Shown: positions 1-8,201 of the stretch, one piece after another | How positions within the stretch are numbered: position 1 is the stretch's first letter | Layout: the number at the start of each line of letters is the position of its first letter | Source: CAYYMD01 sp964472875 | GTDB taxonomy: Bacteria; Planctomycetota; Phycisphaerae; SM23-33 | Assembly: GCA_964472875.1 (NCBI GenBank) | Contig: CAYYMD010000002.1 | Location: forward strand, 1-64,000 | DNA: 64,000 nucleotides | Reading direction: 5' to 3' | Notes under the pieces: generated by a model | The model's input: only the letters and a program-made list of their open reading frames with translations | Told to the model about the DNA's origin: nothing | Database searches by the model: none | Made by a program: the position numbers and the translations under genes

Positions 1-1688
1 TCTTCCGCGCCACCGAGCAGTGGTTCGTGGCGGTGGACCGGCCGCTGAACGACTGCGACAACTCGCTTCGCGAACTGGCCATCGATTTCTGCCGCCGCGG
101 CGGCCAAAACGACGGCGTGGACTTCATACCCGCATGGGGCCGCAACCGCATGCTCGGTATGCTGGAGAACCGTCCCGACTGGTGCATCTCGCGCCAGCGG
201 GCGTGGGGTCTGCCCATACCGGCGTTTTACAACGAAGACGGCGACGTGCTCATGACCACCGCCAGCGTGAAGGCGGTGGCGGCCGTGGTGGCCGAGCACG
301 GCTCGGATGCATGGTTCACCATGTCGCCTGCCGAACTGCTGGGCGGCTACGACCCCAAGGCCGACCCGGACGTGGAAGACGCCGGGGCGTTCGAACCCTC
401 CGACCTGACCGCCGGCGGCGACATATTCGACGTGTGGTTCGAGTCCGGCTCGAGCTGGTTCGCTGCCGCCACGGCCGGCGGCCTCATCGAGAAAATTCCG
501 GTCGATATGTACCTCGAGGGCTCCGACCAGCACCGCGGATGGTTCCAGTTGTCGCTGCTGCCGGCCCTTGGCGCCGAGGGCAGGCCGCCCTTCCGCACCA
601 TACTGACGCACGGCTTCGTCGTGACCGAGGACGGACACAAGATGAGCAAGTCTCTGGGCAACGCCATCGACGTCATCGAACAGTTGTCCAGGCGCGGGGC
701 GGACATACTGCGGCTGTGGGCCGCCTCCCAGAACTACCAGGACGACGTCCGCTGCTCGGAGAACCTCATCGCCCAGGCCGAGGATGCGTATCGTAAAATC
801 CGCAACACGCTGCGGTTCGCCATGGGCGCGTGTTTCGATTTCGATCCGGCCGCCGATGCCGTCGCGCCGGAGGAGGCATCGCTGGACTACTGGATGCGGC
901 TGGAACTGCACAAACTCATCCGCGACGTGCGTGCGGCCTACGACAGATACGAATTTCACAAGGCGGTGCGGATGATGTACGAGTTCTGCACGGTCCAGTC
1001 CTCGAGCGTGTACATGGCCGCGGTGAAGGACCGACTCTACTGCGAACTGCCAGACTCACCGCGACGCCGCTCCACGCAGACCGTCCTGCACGAGACGCTG
1101 ATGGCCCTGGTCAAAATGCTGGCGCCCATAATGCCGCACACCTGCCACGAGGCGTGGAACTGCATACCCAACCGCCCCGCCGGCGAACCCGATAACGTGC
1201 ACCTGTCGGTTATGCCCGAGCACGAGGCGGGCGTAGTCGCGGCCGCCGAGGATGTGCAACCCGCCGAGAAGGAACTAAGCGGCCTTGCCGAGGACGACAA
1301 CCCAACAGCGGCGTGGATATGGCGGGAACTTCTGCAACTGCGCCACGCTGGGCTGGTCAAGCTCGAGGCCCTGCGCAACAGCGGCGTGAAAAACTCACTC
1401 GACGCCGAGGCGGTAATCAAGGTCGCCACCGGTCACAAGCATGTTGAGGACATAATCAGCCGCCACCTGGGCGAACTGGAAGATTTGCTGGGCGTGGGCT
1501 ACGCACGAATCGAGACGGGCGACGATCTGCCCGAGAACACTGTTGTGGATATCGACGTCTCGGACACGCGGGAGAAATACTCTCGCTGCGCCCGAAGCTG
1601 GAAGCGCCGTCCCGACGTGGGCTCAAACCCGGACCACCCGGATATATCCGAACGCGACGCTGGAGTCGTCGCCGAATTACGGTCGTAG
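1..1688 (+). CDS. ileS: Isoleucyl-tRNA synthetase, C-terminal part (5' end outside window)
   Basis: Attaches isoleucine to tRNA-Ile in the cytoplasm. The reading frame is open from base 3 with no start in view, so this is the 3' part of the gene. It opens on the class I synthetase core (FRATEQWF, then SRQRAWGLPIP), followed by the ATP-binding signature HKMSKSLGN near base 640 and a helical anticodon-binding domain. The end matches the family's terminal zinc knuckle in layout (RCARSW...RPDVG...HPD), but only one of the four expected cysteines remains. The stop is at 1686-1688. The protein is clearly an IleRS; whether the zinc site still works is doubtful. Confidence 0.95.
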   Translation, partial: FRATEQWFVAVDRPLNDCDNSLRELAIDFCRRGGQNDGVDFIPAWGRNRMLGMLENRPDWCISRQRAWGLPIPAFYNEDGDVLMTTASVKAVAAVVAEHGSDAWFTMSPAELLGGYDPKADPDVEDAGAFEPSDLTAGGDIFDVWFESGSSWFAAATAGGLIEKIPVDMYLEGSDQHRGWFQLSLLPALGAEGRPPFRTILTHGFVVTEDGHKMSKSLGNAIDVIEQLSRRGADILRLWAASQNYQDDVRCSENLIAQAEDAYRKIRNTLRFAMGACFDFDPAADAVAPEEASLDYWMRLELHKLIRDVRAAYDRYEFHKAVRMMYEFCTVQSSSVYMAAVKDRLYCELPDSPRRRSTQTVLHETLMALVKMLAPIMPHTCHEAWNCIPNRPAGEPDNVHLSVMPEHEAGVVAAAEDVQPAEKELSGLAEDDNPTAAWIWRELLQLRHAGLVKLEALRNSGVKNSLDAEAVIKVATGHKHVEDIISRHLGELEDLLGVGYARIETGDDLPENTVVDIDVSDTREKYSRCARSWKRRPDVGSNPDHPDISERDAGVVAELRS

Positions 1689-1700
1689 GACGTGCAACTC

Positions 1701-1737
1701 CTGCCCCTTAGGGGCAGGCAGGTAGGTCCGAAGGACC
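1701..1737. other. Two tandem hairpins between convergent genes
   Basis: Between ileS and the convergent AMMECR1 gene there is a 7-bp stem with a 3-base loop (CTGCCCC at 1701-1707, GGGGCAG at 1711-1717). A 5-bp stem follows (GGTCC/GGACC, 1725-1737). Neither is followed by a clear T-run, so terminator function is only possible. Confidence 0.4.
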
Positions 1738-1762
1738 GTGTTACACGCGGGCCCTGTCTTTA

Positions 1763-2314
1763 TCATTCGGCGAACTTTTCCGAGGTGAACAGATACACCT
1801 TCGTATCATCGCTTCGCCAGGCGTCGGCGGGCAGGCCCGCCTTGGATGCGCAGCACTGCGAGAGAAATTCCTCCGGGTCCCACCCCATGTCCGTAGCCAC
1901 CTCCGGCAGAAAACATCCGCTGCGGCCGCCGGGTCCGACAATGTAAATCCCGTGCGTGCCGATCTGCAGTTGCTCAGGACTGTCGGTTTCGGCCAAAGGC
2001 GACAGCACCGACACCTGCACGCTCAGCTGCGGCACTTCGCCGGGCGTGATGGGGTTGAACACGAACCGCGGGTCGCGAGCGGCCGAGGCGCCCATATGCA
2101 CAACCATTTCCGCCAGCGGCCTGTCCGGATTGAACGTGCCGATGCAGCCGCGAAGGCGGCCCTTGTTGGTGAGCGTAATGAAGCAGCCGCGCTTCTCGCC
2201 GAGCACGCCTGAGGAATCTTCGGGCCTGGGCAGCGGACGGCCGCTGACCGCTGCCTCCACGGCCCGACGGGCCAGAGAAATCAGTTCACTTTTTTGTTCG
2301 GGTGGAATAGACAT
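1763..2314 (-). CDS. AMMECR1-domain protein
   Basis: A 183-residue member of the AMMECR1 family, also known as AmmeMemoRadiSam system protein A. The hallmark LRGCIG motif is present around residues 54-59, within the usual fold (RGCFIT before it, RDPRF after it). The family's biochemical activity is not established. The MEMO and radical SAM partners that often accompany it are not adjacent. It converges on ileS and is followed on the same strand by nothing before ileS. The ATG start at 2314 is the only in-frame ATG that keeps the N-terminal helix. Confidence 0.85.
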   Translation of the reverse strand: MSIPPEQKSELISLARRAVEAAVSGRPLPRPEDSSGVLGEKRGCFITLTNKGRLRGCIGTFNPDRPLAEMVVHMGASAARDPRFVFNPITPGEVPQLSVQVSVLSPLAETDSPEQLQIGTHGIYIVGPGGRSGCFLPEVATDMGWDPEEFLSQCCASKAGLPADAWRSDDTKVYLFTSEKFAE

Positions 2315-2362
2315 CTCAAAATCATTTTAAAGGATGCGCGCCTCGTGGCCAAGTTTTCGGCC

Positions 2363-3109
2363 TCACAGATATTTTATCGCCAGGAAGCCCCCCACCAGCA
2401 GCACCGCGAACGCCAGCGCCAGCCAGTTGAAATATTTGTCGATGAACGGCGTTATCTTCGCCCCGAACAGGCGGAGGAGCCCAGCAACGAGAAAGAATCT
2501 CGCCGACCGGCTGACGAGGGCGGCCACGCAAAACACCGAAAAGAACACACCCGGATGCGAAACCTCCCCGCTCGTTCCGAACATACCCGCGACAATGTTG
2601 ATGACCTTGAATGGAAGCGGCGTGACGCCGGCGGCGAAGACGATCCAGAAATTCCACGTCTCAAACCAGCGGGTCGCCTTCGCCACGTTGTCCGGTGTCA
2701 GCCCCGTCCAAGCGAACCACCGATAGACGTACGACTCGATCCCCGCCCAGGCGAGCCAGCCGATGAGATACGCCGCGATGGCGCCGAGCACGCTGGCCAG
2801 ACTGCAAATCGCAGCGTGTCGCAGCCAGCGCCGCCGGTTGCCCAGAACCACAGGTATCAACAGCACATCCGGCGGGACGGGGAAGATGATGCTCTCGGCA
2901 AAGCTCAACAGGAACAGTGCTACTGACGCCGACGGCCTGTAAGCCCACGCCAGCGTCCAGTCGTAAATCCGCCTGTGCAGGTGCCACCACGGAACCTTCG
3001 GCCGCGGCCCAAGCGCCGCTCCGCAGTGGTCGCAGTAAGCGGCCTCGGCTTCCACTTCCATCCCGCAGCGGGGACAATTTTGCGTGGTTGTTTTCGTGTC
3101 GTCGTCGAT
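2363..3109 (-). CDS. DedA/YqaA-like membrane protein with N-terminal zinc ribbon
   Basis: A membrane protein of the SNARE-associated/DedA (VTT) superfamily, closest in feel to YqaA. It has several hydrophobic helices and the motif-rich stretch FPVPPDVLLIP near residues 75-85. Members are proposed lipid scramblases or transporters; the substrate is unknown here. The first ATG (3061) would cut off half of a zinc ribbon: CPRCG lies just upstream in frame and pairs with CDHCG. Upstream of 3061 the frame stays open to a stop at 3113-3115 and offers no ATG, GTG or TTG. An ATC codon at 3107-3109 has a GGGAG Shine-Dalgarno sequence six bases before it, and I take that as the start (248 residues). Confidence 0.72.
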   Translation of the reverse strand: MDDDTKTTTQNCPRCGMEVEAEAAYCDHCGAALGPRPKVPWWHLHRRIYDWTLAWAYRPSASVALFLLSFAESIIFPVPPDVLLIPVVLGNRRRWLRHAAICSLASVLGAIAAYLIGWLAWAGIESYVYRWFAWTGLTPDNVAKATRWFETWNFWIVFAAGVTPLPFKVINIVAGMFGTSGEVSHPGVFFSVFCVAALVSRSARFFLVAGLLRLFGAKITPFIDKYFNWLALAFAVLLVGGFLAIKYL

Positions 3110-3198
3110 AACTCACTCCCGATTCGCACAAGAGTAGAACCGCAATCCGGGCATTTGTCAATTTATGCTATTCGCCGATCTTCTGTTACAATGCCTTC

Positions 3199-4236
3199 AT
3201 GTCCGACAACGCGCAAAAAGTTCTTGTCGCCACAAGCGGCGGGGTGGATTCATCGGTGGCGGCCGCCATGCTGCTTGGCGAGGGATACGACGTGGCCGGC
3301 GTATATATGCACACGCCCTCTCGGCAGGCACAGGCCCACGCCGAAGACGCCCGCCGCATGGCAGACAAACTCGGCATCCCCCTGCACGAGGTGAGCCCCA
3401 CTGAAGATTTCCGCCGGATTATTCGCGAGTTCGCCGCCGAGTACGCCCGCGGCCGCACGCCCAACCCGTGCATCCGCTGCAACAGGCGTATAAAGTTCGG
3501 TTTGTTGCTGGATTACGCGCGCCAAAACGGGGCCCGTTACCTGGCCACGGGCCATCACGCGCGAATCGCCACCGACGGCGGCCGTGTTTGCATCAAAAAG
3601 GCCAGGGACCACGCCAAGGACCAGTCCTACGTTCTGTTCGATATACCACGTCGGCGGCTGGAAAACATACTGCTGCCGATAGGCGAAGCCGACGACAAGG
3701 ACCGGATTCGACGACACGCCCGTCGGCTTGGGTTGCACGTTCACGACAAGCCCGAGAGCCAGGAAATCTGCTTTGTGGCCGACGACGACTACGTGGCGAC
3801 AGTCTCACAATTAGCGCCGCAGATTCTAACCCCGGGCGACATTGTGGACTCCTCGGGCAAGGTGCTCGGGCGTCACGAGGGCTACGGCAAATACACCATA
3901 GGCCAGCGGCGAGGACTTGGCGTGGCTGCAGGCGAACCCATGTACGTTACGAAGATAGAGCCCGACACGGCACGCGTCGTCATCGGCCCCCGCAGCGAAG
4001 TCCTCTCGCGGCGACTTACCGCCGCCGATGCAAACTGGCATTCGGACGTGGGCGAATCGTTCGAGGGCACCGTAAAAATCCGCTACAACCACGCCGGGGC
4101 GCCGGGCAAAGTAACCGTTACTGACGAAGACCGCTTCGAGGTCGAGTTCGAAGAACCCGTCCCCGCGATAACGCCCGGCCAGGCGGCCGTGGTCTATAAT
4201 AACGACGTGCTGCTGGGCGGCGGATGGATCGAGTAG
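3199..4236 (+). CDS. mnmA: tRNA-specific 2-thiouridylase MnmA
   Basis: Makes 2-thiouridine at wobble position 34 of Lys, Glu and Gln tRNAs, using ATP and sulfur relayed by persulfide carriers. The 345-residue protein has the PP-loop SGGVDSS at residues 14-20. One catalytic cysteine lies in NPCIRCN and the second in SQEICFVADDDY. The expected C-terminal beta-barrel follows the GQRRGLG motif. The length is normal for the family. It is divergent from the YqaA-like gene and is followed at 9 bases by a glycosyltransferase, suggesting co-transcription. Confidence 0.95.
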   Translation: MSDNAQKVLVATSGGVDSSVAAAMLLGEGYDVAGVYMHTPSRQAQAHAEDARRMADKLGIPLHEVSPTEDFRRIIREFAAEYARGRTPNPCIRCNRRIKFGLLLDYARQNGARYLATGHHARIATDGGRVCIKKARDHAKDQSYVLFDIPRRRLENILLPIGEADDKDRIRRHARRLGLHVHDKPESQEICFVADDDYVATVSQLAPQILTPGDIVDSSGKVLGRHEGYGKYTIGQRRGLGVAAGEPMYVTKIEPDTARVVIGPRSEVLSRRLTAADANWHSDVGESFEGTVKIRYNHAGAPGKVTVTDEDRFEVEFEEPVPAITPGQAAVVYNNDVLLGGGWIE

Positions 4237-4245
4237 GATTTGAGA

Positions 4246-5169
4246 TTGAAGATACTTGCTATACATCCCGGTGCGCTGGGCGACGTGATAATCTTCGGCC
4301 ATCTCTTGCGGCGCATCGCCGGGGAGATAACGCTGGCGGCCGGAGGCGAAAAGGCCCGGCTGCTCAAACAGACCGGCATCGTGCAATGGGCGATTGATTT
4401 CGACGCGCTGCCGATGCACGAGATTTTTACCGATGCACCGCCTGATAAGTGCCGGTTGCCGCAGACCCTCGGCCGGGCCGAGCGGCTGATAAGTTGCTTC
4501 CCCTCCGATAACCACAAGGCACAATTACGCCTGGCAGCGATGTGCGGCGCGGCCGATTCGGCGTTTCTGCCCGTCCGGCCGGATGAAAATTACGACGGGC
4601 ATCTGCTCGAACTGTGGTGCGACATGCTTGACGGGCTTGAGCCCGCGCCGGTAGAGACCACCTGGGCGATAAACGAACAATGGCGCGATGACGATAAAAA
4701 TCAAATGTCCCGACTCGGCCTCGCCGCAGCGCAGAATTACTTCATCATACATCCCGGGGCCGGAGCCGAGGAGAAGCGCTGGCCGCTGGATAATTTCCTG
4801 CAACTGGGGCAGATACTGCGGGAGATGGCAGGGAGGCCGGAAGTCATCTTCATAATCGGCCCTGTGGAACTCGACAGGTGGAAAAAAGGCCGAATCTCCG
4901 ACATAAAGCAAAATTTCCCGCTGTTACAATCGCCGTCGCCGGCGGCAATGGCGGGTATACTGGCCGGGGCCTCCGGCTACATCGGCAACGACTCCGGCGT
5001 TTCACACCTTGCGGCCGCCGTCGCCGCGCCTACGGTTGCGATGTTCGGGCCGAGCAATCCGAAACATTTCGCGCCCATCGGTCGGAACGTAAAGATTATC
5101 CGGGCATATCCGATTGAAAACATAACCGTCGAGGAGGTATTTGCCGCTTTGGATGCCGCCGACAACTGA
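4246..5169 (+). CDS. Glycosyltransferase family 9 (heptosyltransferase-like)
   Basis: A family 9 glycosyltransferase, related to ADP-heptose:LPS heptosyltransferases, probably acting in the cytoplasm on LPS core assembly. The N-terminus carries HPGALGD, the usual acceptor-side start of the GT-B fold. The C-terminal half carries HPGAGAEEKRW (about residues 168-178) and the donor-site signature NDSGVSHLAAA...FGPSNP. I prefer the TTG at 4246 to the one at 4240 because an AGGA lies seven bases before it and the protein then begins MKILAIHPG. The exact sugar cannot be told from sequence. It converges on the YfcE-like gene. Confidence 0.82.
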   Translation: MKILAIHPGALGDVIIFGHLLRRIAGEITLAAGGEKARLLKQTGIVQWAIDFDALPMHEIFTDAPPDKCRLPQTLGRAERLISCFPSDNHKAQLRLAAMCGAADSAFLPVRPDENYDGHLLELWCDMLDGLEPAPVETTWAINEQWRDDDKNQMSRLGLAAAQNYFIIHPGAGAEEKRWPLDNFLQLGQILREMAGRPEVIFIIGPVELDRWKKGRISDIKQNFPLLQSPSPAAMAGILAGASGYIGNDSGVSHLAAAVAAPTVAMFGPSNPKHFAPIGRNVKIIRAYPIENITVEEVFAALDAADN

Positions 5170-5180
5170 ACCGCTCGACT

Positions 5181-5675
5181 CTATGAAATTTCGATAAACT
5201 CCACCTCATCGGAATCGGTATCGAGCACAGCAACGGTATGCTCGGTTGAATGATGCAGCGCCCCGGGGTTAATCACGCGCACCTGCCCGACCCGCTCATC
5301 CCGCGCCACATGCGTGTGCCCGTGGCAGACGTAGGGAAACTGTCCGCCCAAAACCAACTCTTCCAGTATGTGCCCCTTATGCCCGTGCGTAACGGCCAGG
5401 TACCTGCCTTCGCCGATAGGCACCTCCAGCCGCTCCCAGTCGAAATGGATGCCGTGCTCATTCGCGGCCGCCTCCAGCCGCATGACGTACTTGTCCATGT
5501 TACCGGCGACAACATACACCGACACGCCTGTGCCGGCGAGCATTGCCATGAACTTTCGCGAGCCGACGTCGCCGCAATGGACTATCGCCTCGACCTTCTT
5601 CTCAACAAGCATGTCCAGCGCCGCCCGCAGGCGGTCCGCCTTGCCGTGCGAATCCGATAAAATTCCTATTCTCAT
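5181..5675 (-). CDS. YfcE/MJ0936-type metallophosphoesterase
   Basis: A 164-residue calcineurin-like phosphoesterase of the small YfcE type. The metal-binding motifs are in order: SDSHG (residues 7-11), HCGDVG (about 38-43), AGNMD, THGHKG and CHGHTH, then NPGAL. Homologues cleave phosphodiesters such as model substrates and some 2',3'-cyclic nucleotides; the natural substrate is unknown. The frame is open further upstream, but the ATG at 5675 starts right at the conserved MRIGILSDSHG. It lies 11 bases after ispD on the same strand, so the two probably share a transcript. Confidence 0.88.
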   Translation of the reverse strand: MRIGILSDSHGKADRLRAALDMLVEKKVEAIVHCGDVGSRKFMAMLAGTGVSVYVVAGNMDKYVMRLEAAANEHGIHFDWERLEVPIGEGRYLAVTHGHKGHILEELVLGGQFPYVCHGHTHVARDERVGQVRVINPGALHHSTEHTVAVLDTDSDEVEFIEIS

Positions 5676-5686
5676 GCCCTGTTTAG

Positions 5687-6382
5687 TTACCTCTTCTTTA
5701 TTTTCTCGGCGGATTCGAATATCGCCTCGGCTATTACGAGATCCTCCGGCGTGGTTATCTTGATGTTGCACGGATGCCCGGCGACCACGCTAACCTCGTG
5801 GCCGATGTCTTCCACCAGCGCTGCGTCGTCGGTGGCAGTGCGGCCTGACTCGTAGGCCGAGATAATAAGTTCTTTCTCGAACACCTGCGGCGTCTGGGCC
5901 TGCCACAGGCGGTTCCTGTCCAGCGTCTGTTCGATGATATTATGGTCGCCGACTTTCTTTACGGTGCCGTGCAGCGGCCATGCCAGTATGGCCGCGCCCG
6001 TTCGCGCGGCGCGGCCGAACACGGTGTCTATGCACCGCGGCGGCGTGCACGGCCTGACGGCGTCGTGGATGCAGACCAGTTCACACGATTCGTCCATACT
6101 CCCCAGCGCATTTTTCACCGACTCGCTCCGCACCGTCCCGCCGGCCGTGACCGTGACGTTCATACGCTCGAGTTCGCCGGCGAACTTCTCCTTTATATCA
6201 TCAACCTGCTGCGGAGCGGCCACGAGTTGTATCGCGCACACATCTTCGCGCGAGGCGAACATGTCGATAGTCCGCAGGAACACGCTCCGCCCCGCCAGCG
6301 GTGCGAATATCTTATTCCTGGCCGGGTCGAACCGCCGGCCGCGCCCGGCCGCGGGTATTATCACCGATATTTTCTTCGACAT
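5687..6382 (-). CDS. ispD: 2-C-methyl-D-erythritol 4-phosphate cytidylyltransferase
   Basis: Third step of the MEP pathway for isoprenoid precursors: it joins CTP and MEP to give CDP-ME. The CTP-binding loop IPAAGRGRRF is at the N-terminus, IHDAVRPCTP near the middle, and QAQTPQVF and ATDDAALVE follow as in the family. The start at 6382 gives MSKKISVIIPAAG. An in-frame ATG at 6409 would add nine residues with no similarity. The usual first-loop lysine is retained in RNKIFAPL. It is divergent from the rnf operon. Confidence 0.93.
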   Translation of the reverse strand: MSKKISVIIPAAGRGRRFDPARNKIFAPLAGRSVFLRTIDMFASREDVCAIQLVAAPQQVDDIKEKFAGELERMNVTVTAGGTVRSESVKNALGSMDESCELVCIHDAVRPCTPPRCIDTVFGRAARTGAAILAWPLHGTVKKVGDHNIIEQTLDRNRLWQAQTPQVFEKELIISAYESGRTATDDAALVEDIGHEVSVVAGHPCNIKITTPEDLVIAEAIFESAEKIKKR

Positions 6383-6463
6383 AAATTTATCCCTGGCAAA
6401 GATAGTCATACTAACCTCGCCGGCGTCCCTTTGGCAACCTCCGGAAATGCTTTACATAAGCCC

Positions 6464-6484
6464 GCTAAAATGATTATCATGCCT
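6464..6484. promoter_or_regulatory. Possible Fur-type operator upstream of the rnf operon
   Basis: The near-perfect palindrome ATGATTATCAT (6470-6480) resembles the centre of a Fur box (consensus core ATGATAATCAT). It lies in the divergent gap between ispD and the rnf cluster, 25 bases before the first rnf-cluster ATG. Rnf is rich in iron-sulfur clusters, so iron control is plausible, but one site in one genome is weak support. Confidence 0.3.
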
Positions 6485-6504
6485 GTTTATTTATAGACGC
6501 TCGT

Positions 6505-6798
6505 ATGAATACACACGAACAAACCGGAAATAACACACAAGACGGCGCTTGCGGGCATTGTTCGCACTGTCACGGCCATGACGAACAGGCCGAAAAATCG
6601 GCCCGTCCGCTGCCTGTGGCGGCCGCGGCGGGTATGTTTCTAAGCCCGCCGGTTGCGGCCATTTTAGGTGCGATATTGGCCGGGCCGGGCCAGGTGAATC
6701 AGTTCCTCGGCGCCTTGGGCGGCTTTGCGGCAGGCGCAGTTATGGCCGCCGTGGTGGCGGCTTTTGCCCGCCACAGGAGCGGAAAAACCAATGAGTGA
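6505..6798 (+). CDS. Small Cys/His-rich two-helix membrane protein heading the rnf operon
   Basis: I do not recognise a family. The 97-residue protein starts with a soluble segment carrying CGHCSHCHGHDE (residues 16-27; three Cys and four His), which could bind a metal or iron-sulfur cluster. Two hydrophobic helices follow at about 37-58 and 64-86, then a basic tail. It overlaps the rnfC start by 8 bases (ATG at 6791), so it is almost certainly translated with Rnf. By position it could be an assembly or redox accessory factor, comparable in role to RseC, but it lacks recognisable RseC sequence. Function is inferred only from context. Confidence 0.7.
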   Translation: MNTHEQTGNNTQDGACGHCSHCHGHDEQAEKSARPLPVAAAAGMFLSPPVAAILGAILAGPGQVNQFLGALGGFAAGAVMAAVVAAFARHRSGKTNE

Positions 6799-8146
6799 AT
6801 CCAGTTTGGTAATTTCTGGCAAGGGCACGTTTCCACGCGGCGTTCACCCGCCGGAGGTGAAGGAACTGGCCGCCGGTGCGCCCATAGAGGTGCTGCCGGC
6901 GCCGGCCGCGGTATCCGTGCCGCTGCTTCAGCATACCGGCGCGCCGTGCGAGGCGACGGTGAAAATCAAAGACAATGTCACCGTCGGCCGGAAAATTGGC
7001 GATGCGGAGGCGTTCGTTTGCGCCCCGGTGCATTCGCCGATTAACGGCGTGACGAAAAAGTCCTCCATGACGACACTGCCAAACGGCAGGCACGTCCAGA
7101 CCGTCGAGATAACGGCCGAGGGCGACCAGCCGGGCGGCGAGCAACTGCTGGAGGAAATTCTCGGCGGCGACTGGCCCGTCGAAGGTCTTGAACAGTACGA
7201 CTCTCAGCAGATTATCGATGCGGTGCGAGAGGCCGGAATAGTGGGCCTCGGCGGTGCCGCGTTCCCCACGCACGTCAAACTGACGCCAAACGAGGCCAAG
7301 CCGATTGACACGCTGATAGTAAACGGCTGCGAGTGCGAGCCGTACCTCACCGCCGACCATCGGCTGATGCTCGAGGCGCCGCAGACAATAGTGACCGGTG
7401 CGTTGCTGGCCGCACGGGCCTGCAAGGCCGACCGTATCGTCGTGGCCATTGAAGACAACAAGCCAGATGCGATTGAATCGATTCGCTCCGCGGCCGAGGG
7501 AACGAACGTCGAGGCGATGCCGCTGAAGACCAAATACCCACAGGGCGGCGAGCGCCAGGCGGTCCCGGCCGTGGTCGGCAGGGAAATCCCCACCGGCGGG
7601 CTGCCGCTGGATGTGGGCGTGGTTGTCATCAACGTCGGCACCGCGACGGCCGTGGCCGGGGCGGTATTACGCCAAAGGTCGCTTACACACCGCGTGGTGT
7701 CCGTCTCCGGAGAGGGAATTGAAAACCCGAAAAACATACTGGCCCCCATAGGCGTCAGCATCGGCGAGATTATCGAATACTGCGGCGGTGTAAGCGACGA
7801 TACCGCCCGCATTATCGCAGGCGGGCCGATGACCGGCTTCACCGTCGGCGACCTGAAAACACCGCTGACCAAGGGAACAGGCGGCATCACGGTCCTGACC
7901 GAGAGCCGGATACGCCGTGTCCCGGAAACCGAATGCATAAGATGCGGGCGATGCGTGGACGTGTGCCCGCTGAACCTTGTGCCGACGAAGATAGCCATGG
8001 CCGCCAGGGCCGAGGACTGGGACCTCGCCCGGCAGTACTACATAACCGCGTGCATGGAATGCGGCTGCTGCTCGTACATATGCCCGGCCGGCATCCAATT
8101 GGTGCAGTTAATCAGAGATGGAAAGGCAAAATTACCAAAAGAATAA
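6791..8146 (+). CDS. rnfC: Rnf electron transport complex subunit C
   Basis: Cytoplasmic subunit of the Rnf complex, which couples ferredoxin:NAD+ oxidoreduction to Na+ or H+ transport. RnfC carries the NADH/FMN-binding region and two [4Fe-4S] clusters. The Rossmann-like part holds GLGGAAFPTHVK (about residues 152-163) and VNGCECEPYLTADHR. Near the C-terminus are two ferredoxin motifs, CIRCGRCVDVCP and CMECGCCSYICP. The start at 6791 overlaps the preceding gene. The 451-residue length is typical of bacterial RnfC. It opens the gene order C-D-G-E-A-B. Confidence 0.95.
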   Translation: MSESSLVISGKGTFPRGVHPPEVKELAAGAPIEVLPAPAAVSVPLLQHTGAPCEATVKIKDNVTVGRKIGDAEAFVCAPVHSPINGVTKKSSMTTLPNGRHVQTVEITAEGDQPGGEQLLEEILGGDWPVEGLEQYDSQQIIDAVREAGIVGLGGAAFPTHVKLTPNEAKPIDTLIVNGCECEPYLTADHRLMLEAPQTIVTGALLAARACKADRIVVAIEDNKPDAIESIRSAAEGTNVEAMPLKTKYPQGGERQAVPAVVGREIPTGGLPLDVGVVVINVGTATAVAGAVLRQRSLTHRVVSVSGEGIENPKNILAPIGVSIGEIIEYCGGVSDDTARIIAGGPMTGFTVGDLKTPLTKGTGGITVLTESRIRRVPETECIRCGRCVDVCPLNLVPTKIAMAARAEDWDLARQYYITACMECGCCSYICPAGIQLVQLIRDGKAKLPKE

Positions 8147-8195
8147 AGCACTAAATTTTAAATTAGAATTTAGTGCTTAGGATTTAGAATTTTTA
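8146..8195. repeat. AT-rich palindrome in the rnfC-rnfD gap
   Basis: A perfect 12-bp inverted repeat (8146-8157 with 8167-8178, 9-base loop) made of the words AAGCACTAAATT/AATTTAGTGCTT. It is followed by further TTTAGAATTTTT-like text. It sits between two co-transcribed genes and resembles the degenerate word repeats found elsewhere in this window more than a classical terminator. Confidence 0.55.
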
Positions 8196-8201
8196 CAACT
8201 T

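Noticed and set aside
6505..6798. RseC (SoxR-reducing system) assignment
   Set aside because: It has two helices and cysteines, but no RseC sequence signature could be matched; left as unrecognised.
8146..8195. Rho-independent terminator between rnfC and rnfD
   Set aside because: The stem is AT-rich, followed by mixed text, and sits inside one operon; treated as a repeat instead.
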